DNA of 64,000 nucleotides from Trichocoleus sp. FACHB-40 (GTDB lineage Bacteria; Cyanobacteriota; Cyanobacteriia; Cyanobacteriales; FACHB-T130). The stretch spans positions 140,110-204,109 of the forward strand of contig NZ_JACJPF010000046.1 in the NCBI RefSeq assembly GCF_014695915.1, written 5' to 3'. A model generated the notes under the pieces. It was not told where the DNA came from and did not search any database. It worked only from the letters and a program-made list of their open reading frames with translations. Position 1 is the first letter of the stretch; every line of letters starts with the position of its first letter. Of the stretch, positions 29,552 through 37,962 are shown piece after piece. The position numbers were made by a program, and so were the translations under genes.

Positions 29552-29806
29552 ATGGCAAAACAAGGAATTCATCCGGAGTGGTATCCGGAAGCTAAAGTGT
29601 ACTGCAACGGGGAATTAGTGATGACCGTTGGTTCCACTAAGCCAGAACTTCACGTTGATGTTTGGTCTGGGAACCACCCGTTTTACACTGGTACGCAGAA
29701 AATTATTGACACGGAAGGACGGGTTGAACGCTTCCTGCGGAAATACGGGATGCTGGAAGGAGATCAATCTCAAGCTGGTGATGCTGGCTCCAACAATAAA
29801 AAATAG
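29552..29806 (+). CDS. rpmE: 50S ribosomal protein L31
   Basis: An 84-residue product starting MAKQGIHPEWYPEAKVYCNG. Only one cysteine is present, so this is the zinc-free (C-minus) type, as usual in cyanobacteria. Core GSTKPELHVDVWSGNHPFYTG is typical. L31 bridges the subunits through the central protuberance. The start at 29528 is rejected because those eight residues are not conserved. Confidence 0.94.
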   Translation: MAKQGIHPEWYPEAKVYCNGELVMTVGSTKPELHVDVWSGNHPFYTGTQKIIDTEGRVERFLRKYGMLEGDQSQAGDAGSNNKK

Positions 29807-29900
29807 CGGGGTTGCTATGCTCGGTAGCACGACCCGCGTATGGGGTCGAAGTTATTGATGTTAAGCAACAAAGCTGTTTTTATGGAGCGATCGCAGACCA

Positions 29901-30998
29901 ATGGCTGAAACATATCTGCTGGAGAAGCTAAAATCCGTTGAGCAAACCTTTAATGAGTTGACCCGCCGACTGGCAGATCCAGATATTGCCAACAACCCAA
30001 ACGAGTATCAACGAGTCGCGAAGGCTCGTTCGTCCTTGGAGGAAACTGTCAACACCTACGAAACGTGGAAGACGACAGGGCAAGATTTGGCGGGCGCAAG
30101 ACAGGTACTCAAGGAATCTGCCAGCGATCCAGAGTTCCAGGAAATGGCAGCCCTGGAAGTAAAGGAATTAGAGCAAAAACTAGAGCAACTGGAAACACGC
30201 CTCAAAATTTTGCTTTTGCCCAGCGATCCCAATGATGACAAAAACATCATGCTGGAAATTCGCGCTGGTACTGGCGGAGATGAGGCGAGTATTTGGGCTG
30301 GCGACTTGGTGCGGATGTACTCGCGCTATGCTGAAACCCAAAACTGGAAAGTCAGCTTGCTCAGTGAGTCACTAGCGGAGATGGGCGGCTTTAAAGAGGC
30401 AATTCTGGAAATCAAGGGCGACGATGTTTACAGCCAGCTGAAGTATGAAGCTGGTGTGCATCGGGTGCAGCGCGTACCTCTGACGGAGGCGGGCGGACGA
30501 GTTCACACCTCAACCGCAACCGTGGCTGTAATGCCAGAGGTCGATGATGTGGAGATCCACATTGACCCGAAGGATATTGAACTCAAAACCGCTCGTTCTG
30601 GTGGTGCAGGTGGTCAAAACGTCAACAAGGTGGAAACCGCTGTTGACCTGATCCACAAACCAACAGGAATTCGGATTTTCTGTACTGAAGAGAGAAGTCA
30701 GCTGCAAAACAAAGAGCGGGCGATGCAAATCCTCCGCGCCAAGCTTTACGAAATAAAGCTGCACGAACAACAGGAAGCTGTTACTTCCATGCGTCGCTCT
30801 CAGGTAGGCACTGGCTCTCGCTCAGAAAAAATCCGCACCTACAATTACAAAGATAACCGGGTGACAGACCATCGCCTGAATCAGAATTACAGCCTCAATC
30901 CAGTTCTCGAAGGCGATCTGGAAGGTATTATTCAGGCTTGTATCTCTCAAGATCAGCAGGAGCGTTTGGCAGAGCTAGCTGCTTCTACTGCTAACTAA
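29901..30998 (+). CDS. prfA: Peptide chain release factor 1
   Basis: A 365-residue product. The GGQ peptidyl-tRNA hydrolysis motif ([17 protein letters not shown]) is present, and the stop-codon reading segment is in [11 protein letters not shown] upstream (the PxT-type loop lies before [19 protein letters not shown]). RF1 reads UAA and UAG. Last gene of the ribosomal run, followed by a strong terminator. Confidence 0.97.
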   Translation: MAETYLLEKLKSVEQTFNELTRRLADPDIANNPNEYQRVAKARSSLEETVNTYETWKTTGQDLAGARQVLKESASDPEFQEMAALEVKELEQKLEQLETRLKILLLPSDPNDDKNIMLEIRAGTGGDEASIWAGDLVRMYSRYAETQNWKVSLLSESLAEMGGFKEAILEIKGDDVYSQLKYEAGVHRVQRVPLTEAGGRVHTSTATVAVMPEVDDVEIHIDPKDIELKTARSGGAGGQNVNKVETAVDLIHKPTGIRIFCTEERSQLQNKERAMQILRAKLYEIKLHEQQEAVTSMRRSQVGTGSRSEKIRTYNYKDNRVTDHRLNQNYSLNPVLEGDLEGIIQACISQDQQERLAELAASTAN

Positions 30999-31023
30999 AA
31001 TAAAGCTTCATGTATAGCAATTC

Positions 31024-31053
31024 CCCAGCTGCATTTAAACGGCTGGGTTTTTT
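31024..31053 (+). terminator. Intrinsic terminator after prfA
   Basis: The stem CCCAGC/GCTGGG is closed by a 12-base loop and followed at once by six T residues. It ends the ribosomal-prfA run and overlaps the stop of the convergent gene by two bases. Confidence 0.85.
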
Positions 31054-31489
31054 ATTTAACAGCTTCTTTGGCAAAGCGCTCCGCTACCGCCAACCGAGTA
31101 ATATGGTCTAGCAGCGCATCCCAAATCGCATCGGCCATCTCAGGAAGGTAGTTAAACCGCTGTATATCGTACTGGACAACCTCTTCCAGATTCGCTAATA
31201 CTTCCAAGTTCTGGCAACTTAAAATCGCCGCGATCGCTTCGGTTTGCCAACGTGCAAACAACCTATAACTGAAAAAAGAACTGCACTTTTGACCTTGCTC
31301 GTTCAGGAATACCACAATCACCTGATGACGTTTTGGATACACCTTGACAATTCGCTCTAGAGGCATCAAAAGCGCGTCAGCTGCCTCTTGGCGGGAAATC
31401 CGCCATCGCGTGGGTTTGAGCCATCCTGTGGCTGTGAGGCTACGAGGCGATCGCGTCTTACCAGTCTTTCTACTGCGTCTGTTGCTCAT
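31052..31489 (-). CDS. Hypothetical protein (cyanobacterial, basic N-terminus)
   Basis: A 145-residue product, MSNRRSRKTGKTRSPRSL at the start, strongly basic for about 30 residues, then a mixed alpha/beta domain (RIVKVYPKRHQVIVVFLNEQ, FNYLPEMADAIWDALLDHI). I do not recognise the family. No signal peptide or membrane segment. It converges on prfA. The basic start suggests nucleic-acid contact, but that is inference. Confidence 0.65.
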   Translation of the reverse strand: MSNRRSRKTGKTRSPRSLTATGWLKPTRWRISRQEAADALLMPLERIVKVYPKRHQVIVVFLNEQGQKCSSFFSYRLFARWQTEAIAAILSCQNLEVLANLEEVVQYDIQRFNYLPEMADAIWDALLDHITRLAVAERFAKEAVK

Positions 31490-31601
31490 TGTTAGCCACT
31501 GCTAATTTTTTGATGTTTGCTCAAAAATTTACCTGCTGTGCCACCTTACAAAGCCAAGGTGTTTCCGGTTAAAACCAGTCAGGCTATTTTTTTGATGATT
31601 T

Positions 31602-31639
31602 TTAAAAGTATACTTAGCTTTCTTTAAGTATACTTTTAA
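31602..31639. promoter_or_regulatory. Double palindromic operator-like site upstream of Xre gene
   Basis: Two 15-bp arms (31602-31616 and 31625-31639) are perfect inverses around an 8-base centre. Each arm holds the 10-bp palindrome AAGTATACTT, at 31606-31615 and 31626-31635, so the two dyads are exactly 20 bp apart, about two helical turns. This is what two cooperating dimers of a Xre-type repressor would need. It lies 70 bases upstream of the regulator gene. Confidence 0.7.
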
Positions 31640-31668
31640 TATAGCTTTTTCAAAGCAGTCTTGTCAAG

Positions 31669-31708
31669 CTACAAGTTTAAATGTAATAAATGACAACTAA
31701 ACTTGTAG
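31669..31708. promoter_or_regulatory. 11-bp inverted repeat abutting the Xre start
   Basis: CTACAAGTTTA (31669-31679) and its exact inverse (31698-31708) flank an 18-base AT-rich spacer; the right arm ends one base before the ATG. It could be a second operator or, in RNA, a stem that hides the start. Confidence 0.55.
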
Positions 31709-32080
31709 ATGCGGTTGAGTAGCTGTCTAGGCGTGAACATCGAAAGTAGAGAAAAACTGATTGAAATCATTAAACTAGCTCGTGGATCGATGAGTCAGCG
31801 AGCGTTCGGCAAGCTTTTAGGAGTTTCTGCTACCGCTGTTCAGTATTGGGAAAAGGGGGTGACAGTTCCCGATATGGAAAATTTGGCTCAGATCGCAAAG
31901 AGAGCAGGTTACACCTTGGAGGAGATCCTCAGCTGTTTGGAGGGGAAGCCAGTGTCAGAATCCTCAGATTTGAATCAGATTTTGAGACAAATTAAATATA
32001 TGCCTCTGACTCAAGTGGCGATGATCGTTCAAGCCGCAGCTGAGAGATTTGCTACTGCGGCTGAATCTTCAGGTAGCTGA
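31709..32080 (+). CDS. Xre/Cro-type helix-turn-helix regulator
   Basis: A 123-residue product with a Xre HTH at about residues 22-75: KLARGSMSQRAFGKLLGVS, then ATAVQYWEKGVTVPDMENL as recognition helix and beyond. The C-terminus (LNQILRQIKYMPLTQVAMIVQAAAERF) is helical and may dimerise. The ATG at 31709 abuts an inverted repeat and has no ribosome site; GTG at 31733 is an alternative start giving VNIESREKLIEI. The palindromes upstream suggest autoregulation. No partner toxin or phage gene is evident next to it. Confidence 0.8.
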   Translation: MRLSSCLGVNIESREKLIEIIKLARGSMSQRAFGKLLGVSATAVQYWEKGVTVPDMENLAQIAKRAGYTLEEILSCLEGKPVSESSDLNQILRQIKYMPLTQVAMIVQAAAERFATAAESSGS

Positions 32081-32597
32081 AACAAATCAGGTTGTTGCGT
32101 GTTGCGTGTGCGATCGCTCGTGAAGTTGGCAAGGGCAATCTTTTGCCGGAAGCGGAAGCGATCGCACTCGAAGACCAAGAAAAAGTTAAATCAGCTCTTT
32201 TGCGGCGACCCTACCAAATGCTGGCGGCGAAAACCAGCAAGCAAAAGAGCTTATCAATTGGTTTGTCCTTCTATGCGACTATCCCTAGCCTGAAATTCGG
32301 GCAAAATTGGTTAAGAACGCTTATGGGCTGGACTCCTGCTACAAAGCTGGGATGATTCTCGCCATTACCTAAAAAACAACTGATTATCCCGCCTAACTTT
32401 CTTGGCAGCCAGATTTGACTAATGCTTTTCAAAAATATTATTTTATTGTAGTTTATTTCTATTAAAAATATAAAATAGATAATTAATGTATTATAAAACA
32501 ATATTCTCAGCACATAAAATGTATAAATTTTAAAGTTTCAGTCCTAATGATTTGCCCAAAAAGCTTGTAAAGGTAGCTGTCGTCAGGAGGTGCTAAA
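32081..32597. other. Gene-poor region after the Xre gene
   Basis: A frame at 32092-32355 lacks an ATG start (it opens at TTG) and looks non-coding or decayed: another frame reads GGENQQAKELINWF and then stops. The second half (32400-32530) is very AT-rich. I see no supported gene; a remnant of a small gene is possible. Confidence 0.45.
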
Positions 32598-33080
32598 ATG
32601 CCGCAAAATAATCAATCTGTAAACTGGAAATTTGATGCCAACGATACTTATTCTCCGATTTACTACAAAGAGACAGTAGTCGGATTTGTAAAGCCAGACT
32701 ATGCAAGTAAAATTATTGAATTTCTCAATGATAATGAAAAATTACGCAAAGCATTTAAAATGGCTTGTTTTGACTTAATACTTGAGTCCGGGGGTGACAC
32801 AAATAAAGTCAATGAGTTGATGAAGAAATACATAGAAAGCACCGAACGCCCCCAGAATGGAACGGGAGCGATCGCTTACCTCCTGCGCGACAGACAAGAA
32901 GCGCTAGACATAAGTGATAAAGAGTTTGTTCGCTTCTGCGATTCTTATAGATTGTCGTGGAGAGAACTAAAAGAAATTTATGCTGGGAAAGAAGTTAGTG
33001 ATAGCCAGCTAGGAGCGATCGCTAGAATCGTAGGTAAATCGATTGAGGAATTAATTGAAGTCCGGGATGGTCAAGATTAA
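32598..33080 (+). CDS. Hypothetical protein with HTH-like C-terminal half
   Basis: A 160-residue product with an excellent ribosome site (AGGAGGT six bases before ATG). The N-terminal half (VNWKFDANDTYSPIYYKETVVGF) is not recognised. The C-terminal ~60 residues (FVRFCDSYRLSWRELKEIYAGK, SDSQLGAIARIVGKSIEELIEVR) have the spacing of a Xre-like HTH. A DNA-binding role is plausible. The gene sits in an AT-rich stretch unlike its neighbours, which may mean horizontal gain. Confidence 0.7.
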   Translation: MPQNNQSVNWKFDANDTYSPIYYKETVVGFVKPDYASKIIEFLNDNEKLRKAFKMACFDLILESGGDTNKVNELMKKYIESTERPQNGTGAIAYLLRDRQEALDISDKEFVRFCDSYRLSWRELKEIYAGKEVSDSQLGAIARIVGKSIEELIEVRDGQD

Positions 33081-33493
33081 GAAACAAAGCGCGCTTGTTT
33101 TAAGATAACCTCCCAAAACTCAAAAAAAAAGTAAACGTAGGTTGGGTTAAAATAATGAAAATCAAGGCTATAAAGGCAATTGTTGGGTTTCATTATTTTG
33201 CACGGGCGCAACCTACAATTATTCTGACTATTCCAAAGTCGGTATTGGCGTGAGCGAAGCAAAAACAGCCTGAGTGCATAAACGTGAAATGCTCCCAAGC
33301 AATAACGTTACCCTACCGCCCCTACCCTTAGATTCTTCAATCTGCCTTGTGTAGGGTTGCCAGCACTCAATTTACAATTAAATTTTGTTAAGATTAACTC
33401 GACCAAGTGCTACCGCCTGACAGATAAATCTGTGAGTGCACCCTCGTCCGGCGCTCTCATTTGTCCTGCTGCTATATTTTTTGGAGACTATTG
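33081..33493. other. Intergenic region before the ABC-F gene
   Basis: No gene in about 410 bases. It holds the palindromic element at 33137-33216 and a stretch with TACCCTACC/GTAGGGT pieces at 33310-33360. The ABC-F promoter should lie in 33380-33460 but is not obvious. Confidence 0.5.
33137..33216. repeat. 80-bp fold-back element with GTAGGTTG ends
   Basis: Terminal GTAGGTTG and CAACCTAC are exact inverses, and inner arms AAAATAATGAAA (33149-33160) and TTTCATTATTTT (33188-33199) also pair. The GTAGGTTGGGTT end matches the hairpin at 44812-44854, so it belongs to an interspersed family; small and non-coding, MITE-like. Confidence 0.7.
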
Positions 33494-35188
33494 ATGCTGC
33501 GACTCGAACATATCAGTAAAATATACCCCACAGGCGAAATCCTCAAAGATGTCAACTGGGAAGTCAAAGCGGGCGATCGCATTGGCTTAGTCGGCGTTAA
33601 CGGTGCAGGCAAATCCACCCAACTCAAGATTATAGCGGGAGAGACAGAACCCACAAGCGGGGAAATCATCCGTCCTGCCAGCTTGCACATCGCCTACCTG
33701 ACACAAGAATTTGAGGTAGATCCCACGCGCACCGTGCGGGAAGAATTCTGGACAGTGTTTACCGAAGCGAACCAGGCGCAGCAATCCTTGGCGCAGGTGC
33801 AGCGAGACATGGAAACCGCCACCCCAGAAGAATTAGACAAACTAATCCATAAATTAGATCGTTTCCAGCGACAGTTTGAAGCTTTGGATGGCTACGGGTT
33901 GGATGCGCGGATTGAGAAAATGTTGCCAGAGATGGGGTTTACGTCGGAAGATGGCGATCGCCTCGTTAGTGCTTTCAGTGGCGGCTGGCAGATGCGAATG
34001 AGCTTAGGCAAAATATTGCTGCAAAAACCAGATTTATTGCTGCTGGACGAACCGACAAACCACCTGGATTTAGAAACCATTGAGTGGCTAGAAACCTATC
34101 TCAAGGGACTTAAAAATCCGATAGTAATAGTTTCCCACGATCGGGAATTTCTCGATCGCCTTTGTACCCAAGTTGTAGAAACTGAGCGCGGAGTTTCAAC
34201 TACCTACTTGGGCAACTATTCTGCTTATTTACAACAAAAAGCAGAAAACCAAGAAGCGCAATTAAGCGCCTACGAACGCCAGCAAAAAGAATTAGAAAAA
34301 CAGCAAACTTTTGTTGACCGTTTCCGCGCTAGTGCAACTCGCAGCACCCAAGCAAAAAGCCGCGAGAAACAACTGGAGAAAATTGAGCGAATCGAAGCGC
34401 CAACAGGCGGATTAAGAACCCTACACTTTCGATTTCCCCCCGCACCTCGCAGCGGACGCGAGGTGGTGGAAATTAACGATTTGGTGCATACTTATGACGA
34501 CAAGATTCTATTCTTGGATGCTAACCTGTTAATTGAAAGAGGCGATCGCATTGCGTTTCTCGGCCCCAACGGTGCTGGCAAATCCACCCTACTGCGCCTG
34601 ATTATGGGCATGGAACAACCCACGGAAGGGACAGTAACTTTAGGCGCTCATAACGTCATTCCAGGCTACTTCGAGCAAAATCAGGCAGAAGCTTTGGATC
34701 TTTCCAGAACAGTTATGGAAACAATCCATGACGAAGTGCCAGACTGGAAAAATGAAGAAGTTCGCACCTTGTTGGGACGATTTCTATTTAGTGGCGACAC
34801 CGTATTTAAAAAAGTTGCTGCCTTGAGCGGAGGAGAAAAAGCCCGTCTTGCCTTGGCAAAAATGCTTTTACGTCCAGCAAATCTTCTAATTTTGGATGAG
34901 CCTACTAATCACCTGGATATTCCAGCCAAAGAAATGATGGAAGAGGCAATCCAGAATTATGACGGCACGGTAATTGTAGTTTCCCATGACCGATATTTTA
35001 TTTCCAAAGTGGCGAATAAAATTGTCGAGATTCGTGAGGGTGAATTCCGAGTTTATCGGGGCGATTATCACTACTATCTCGATAAGATTGCTGAAGAAAA
35101 AGAGCAGGCAAAATTAGCAGCACTAGAAGCCGAGAAAGCTGCGAAAAAAGCTGCAAAAGCTGCTAAGTCTGCTGCAAAACGCAAATAA
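33494..35188 (+). CDS. ABC-F family ATPase
   Basis: A 564-residue product from ATG 33494 with GGAG upstream. Two ABC domains: Walker A GVNGAGKST and GPNGAGKST, signatures FSGGWQMRMS and LSGGEKARLA, Walker B LLLLDEPTNHLD and LLILDEPTNHLD. There is no membrane domain, which defines ABC-F proteins; these act on the ribosome (translation quality, E-site factors such as EttA, or antibiotic protection). The linker holds a charged coiled coil (EAQLSAYERQQKELEKQQ). The tail is an alanine/lysine run (AAKKAAKAAKSAAKRK) likely to bind rRNA. The frame could extend to 33461, but those residues are not conserved. Confidence 0.93.
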   Translation: MLRLEHISKIYPTGEILKDVNWEVKAGDRIGLVGVNGAGKSTQLKIIAGETEPTSGEIIRPASLHIAYLTQEFEVDPTRTVREEFWTVFTEANQAQQSLAQVQRDMETATPEELDKLIHKLDRFQRQFEALDGYGLDARIEKMLPEMGFTSEDGDRLVSAFSGGWQMRMSLGKILLQKPDLLLLDEPTNHLDLETIEWLETYLKGLKNPIVIVSHDREFLDRLCTQVVETERGVSTTYLGNYSAYLQQKAENQEAQLSAYERQQKELEKQQTFVDRFRASATRSTQAKSREKQLEKIERIEAPTGGLRTLHFRFPPAPRSGREVVEINDLVHTYDDKILFLDANLLIERGDRIAFLGPNGAGKSTLLRLIMGMEQPTEGTVTLGAHNVIPGYFEQNQAEALDLSRTVMETIHDEVPDWKNEEVRTLLGRFLFSGDTVFKKVAALSGGEKARLALAKMLLRPANLLILDEPTNHLDIPAKEMMEEAIQNYDGTVIVVSHDRYFISKVANKIVEIREGEFRVYRGDYHYYLDKIAEEKEQAKLAALEAEKAAKKAAKAAKSAAKRK

Positions 35189-35197
35189 TGAGTTTAA

Positions 35198-35226
35198 AAC
35201 GCCAAGATTAGGTGATTCTTGGCGTT
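35198..35226 (+). terminator. Hairpin after the ABC-F gene
   Basis: A 10-bp stem AACGCCAAGA/TCTTGGCGTT with a 9-base loop begins ten bases after the stop. The following sequence lacks a T-run, so termination may be weak. Confidence 0.55.
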
Positions 35227-35274
35227 ACTCTGAGTAAACCTCTGCGTTCCTTTGCTACTACAAAAACATACGAA

Positions 35275-35302
35275 ACACCCGTGCAGCTAGCTGCACGGGT
35301 GT
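35275..35302. repeat. Perfect 28-bp palindrome at the break of the nth remnant
   Basis: Arms ACACCCGTGCAGCT and its inverse meet without a spacer. Endonuclease III homology begins directly after it, at 35307. It may be a transcript-end hairpin or the footprint of the event that removed the 5' part of nth. Confidence 0.8.
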
Positions 35303-35306
35303 AATA

Positions 35307-35789
35307 ATGGCGGCTAAATGCACAGATGAGCGAGTAAATCAAGTAACAGTAGAATTATTTAGCCGCTTTCAGCGTGCGATCGCGCAAGCAGATCCATCTG
35401 AGTTAGAAGCCATTTCGCGCCCTTGAGCTTCTTTTGCCACAAAGCCAAGAACATTGAAGCCACCGCGAAAATGCTCCTGGCGCGTTTTCGCGGTAAAGTG
35501 CGGCAGAAAATAGCGCAGTTACTCCAGCTTCCATCTGTCGCCCGCAAGACTGCCACAATGGTGCTGCGTTACGCCTACGGAATTGATGCTGGCGTGATCG
35601 ATACCCATGCCAAGCGGCGTTGGGGTTTACATCGACAAAATTAAGAAAGACCTGATGCAGCTTTTGGCTCAATCAGAGTGGGGAAATTGTTTCGTTTTGT
35701 TGACATATCACAATTGAGCTGTTTGCAAACTCAAGAAACCTACCTGTAACGCTTGTGTAGTGGCTTGTTTATGCCCCAGCGCCATAATG
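35307..35789 (+). pseudogene. nth: Decayed endonuclease III gene
   Basis: Pieces of endonuclease III run across three frames. 35307-35426 reads KCTDERVNQVTVELFSRF then ELEAISRP and stops. 35423-35644 (one base shifted) reads SFFCHKAKNIEATAKMLL, LLQLPSVARKTATMVL and YAYGIDAGVIDTHAKRR, covering the HhH region and catalytic aspartate. A further shift near 35640 gives KKDLMQLLAQSEW. The frame from 35718 still reads CKLKKPTCNACVVACLC, the complete C-x6-C-x2-C-x5-C [4Fe-4S] motif. The first ~45 residues are absent. The gene cannot make an active enzyme; a functional copy probably exists elsewhere. Confidence 0.88.
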
Positions 35790-36037
35790 GTTGGTTAATA
35801 GGTGCCATAAAGTGCGATATTCTTGCGGGAACCCATAAGAGCGCCAAACTAAGCGATCGCGCTATTCAAATAGCTCAATATCACATCTGTCGTCAAGTAG
35901 GTAATAACTCCTAAAAACTCTAGTTCCAACGACAGAAAATCCTAAAACCTGACATTACTTCCACAAAATGCCGCTTCGAGTACGAAATCCGATGATATCA
36001 TTGCGAAGAAATCACTGAAAATAAAGGTCATTATTGT
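35790..36037. other. Spacer between nth remnant and gpmI
   Basis: No gene or clear motif seen apart from the expected gpmI promoter region. Confidence 0.4.
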
Positions 36038-37636
36038 ATGGCGCAAGCACCTGTCTCTCCCGTGGTGCTAGTCATCTTAGACGGCTGGGGCTACCGCGAA
36101 GAAACTGACGGCAACGCCATAGCAGCCGCCAAAACACCCGTAATGAAAAGCCTCTGGGCAGCCTATCCCCATACGCTGATTCAAACCTCAGGCAAGGCTG
36201 TAGGGCTACCGGAAGGGCAAATGGGTAACTCGGAAGTGGGACACCTTAACATTGGTGCCGGACGGGTTGTACCGCAAGAATTAGTCCGCATCTCAGACGC
36301 TGTGGAAGACGGCACCCTGCTGAGCAACAAGAAGCTCCTGCAAGTCTGTCAGGAAGTCAAGAGTCGAGGCAGTAAGCTTCACTTAGTGGGGCTTTGCTCA
36401 GACGGCGGAGTGCATTCTCATCTAGATCATTTACTGGGATTGCTGGATTTAGCGAAGACACAAGAAATCTCAGATGTCTGTATCCACGCCATCACCGATG
36501 GACGTGATACCAGTCCTAAAGAGGGTGTACAGGCAATTCAAAAAATCCAAGACCGCATTGACCAAATTGGAGTTGGGCGCATTGTCACCCTCAGCGGTCG
36601 CTACTACGCAATGGATCGGGATCATCGCTGGGATCGTGTCAAAAAAGCTTATGATGTGATGACCCAGGATGGTTCTGGGGATGGTCGTTCGGCTCTGGAG
36701 GTCTTGCAAGCTTCCTACGCTGAAAATGTCGCTGATGAGTTTGTCATCCCGACGCGCATTGCCCCAGGAGCGTTAGAACCTGGAGATGGAGTGATTTTCT
36801 TTAACTTCCGCCCTGATAGAGCAAGACAACTCACCCAAGCTTTTGTCTCTCCGGAATTTAAGGGTTTTGAACGGCAGCTTCTCCAGCCGTTGAGCTTCGC
36901 CACCTTTACCCAATACGAGCCAAATTTACCTGTGTTGGTGGCATTTGAGCCTCAGAACTTGAGTAATATCTTGGGGGAAGTAATTGCAAATCGAGGTTTG
37001 CACCAGTTCCGCACCGCTGAAACAGAAAAATACGCTCACGTTACTTATTTCTTCAACGGCGGCTTAGAGGAACCTTTTCCAGGGGAAGACCGGGAACTGG
37101 TGCCAAGTCCAATGGTGCCAACTTATGACCGGGAACCCGCAATGTCAGCAGATGCGGTGACAGATGTCGTCATCGCCGCCGTGGAAAAACGCATTTATTC
37201 ACTGATTGTCATCAACTACGCCAACCCCGACATGGTGGGTCACACAGGACAGATAGAACCCACAATTCAAGCACTGGAAACAGTTGACCGTTGTTTGGGA
37301 CAACTTCTGGAAAGCATTAGTAAGGCTGGTGGTACGGCGATTATTACAGCTGACCACGGCAACGCCGAATATATGCGGGATGAAGAAGGCAATCCTTGGA
37401 CGGCGCACACAACTAACCCTGTACCATTTATCTTGGTGGAAGGGGAGGGTTTAAAAATTCCTGGGCATGGCGCTGAAGTTACTTTGCGGAGTGATGGACG
37501 GCTGGCGGACATTGCACCGACAATTTTAGAAATCTTAAGGCTGCCCCAACCTCCAGAGATGACGGGTCGTTCAATGATTGTACCCGTTGGATTTGAAGTC
37601 CGAGCCAATCGCACGCCTGTACGAGTTTCACTGTAA
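36038..37636 (+). CDS. gpmI: Phosphoglycerate mutase, 2,3-bisphosphoglycerate-independent
   Basis: A 532-residue product. The metal ligand aspartate is in VVLVILDGWGYREE, the catalytic serine in GQMGNSEVGHLNIGAGR, and C-terminal metal ligands in ADHGNAEYM and TAHTTNPVPF. It interconverts 3- and 2-phosphoglycerate in glycolysis, Mn2+-dependent. Normal length for cyanobacteria. secG follows 91 bases later, an arrangement often seen in cyanobacteria. Confidence 0.96.
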   Translation: MAQAPVSPVVLVILDGWGYREETDGNAIAAAKTPVMKSLWAAYPHTLIQTSGKAVGLPEGQMGNSEVGHLNIGAGRVVPQELVRISDAVEDGTLLSNKKLLQVCQEVKSRGSKLHLVGLCSDGGVHSHLDHLLGLLDLAKTQEISDVCIHAITDGRDTSPKEGVQAIQKIQDRIDQIGVGRIVTLSGRYYAMDRDHRWDRVKKAYDVMTQDGSGDGRSALEVLQASYAENVADEFVIPTRIAPGALEPGDGVIFFNFRPDRARQLTQAFVSPEFKGFERQLLQPLSFATFTQYEPNLPVLVAFEPQNLSNILGEVIANRGLHQFRTAETEKYAHVTYFFNGGLEEPFPGEDRELVPSPMVPTYDREPAMSADAVTDVVIAAVEKRIYSLIVINYANPDMVGHTGQIEPTIQALETVDRCLGQLLESISKAGGTAIITADHGNAEYMRDEEGNPWTAHTTNPVPFILVEGEGLKIPGHGAEVTLRSDGRLADIAPTILEILRLPQPPEMTGRSMIVPVGFEVRANRTPVRVSL

Positions 37637-37637
37637 G

Positions 37638-37697
37638 TTGCGAATAGCTAATAGCGGCGTTGCATTTTTCTGACGATTAGCTATTAGCCATTCGCAA
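37638..37697. repeat. Fold-back spacer between gpmI and secG
   Basis: Arms of 18 bases (37638-37655 and 37680-37697, core AATAGCTAATAGC) pair with one mismatch and a 24-base loop. It starts two bases after the gpmI stop. A T-run (ATTTTTTAC) follows at 37702-37710, so it may attenuate read-through into secG. Confidence 0.6.
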
Positions 37698-37727
37698 TTA
37701 GCTATTTTTTACAACTGACAACTAACT

Positions 37728-37958
37728 ATGACACTTGTTAACATCTTCCAATCTATTTGGGCGCTGTCTGCCGTCTGTCTGATTGTTTTAGTGCTGCTGC
37801 ACTCTCCTAAAGGAGATGGGATTGGGGGTATTGGCGGACAGGCTCAACTGTTTACGAGTACCAAGAGTGCAGAGACAGCGCTAAACCGAGTGACTTGGGT
37901 TCTCAGCGTGATTTTTCTGGGTTTGACGGTGATTTTGAGCGCAGGTTGGCTCAAGTAG
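37728..37958 (+). CDS. secG: Protein translocase subunit SecG
   Basis: A 76-residue product with two membrane segments (IWALSAVCLIVLVLLHSP and VTWVLSVIFLGLTVILSAG) and the conserved GDGIGGIGGQAQLF loop. It is a SecYEG accessory subunit. Confidence 0.95.
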   Translation: MTLVNIFQSIWALSAVCLIVLVLLHSPKGDGIGGIGGQAQLFTSTKSAETALNRVTWVLSVIFLGLTVILSAGWLK

Positions 37959-37962
37959 TAAT

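Noticed and set aside
32092..32355. Plus-strand frame after the Xre gene
   Set aside because: It opens at TTG without a ribosome site, overlaps other broken frames and ends in spacer-like sequence; not supported as a gene.
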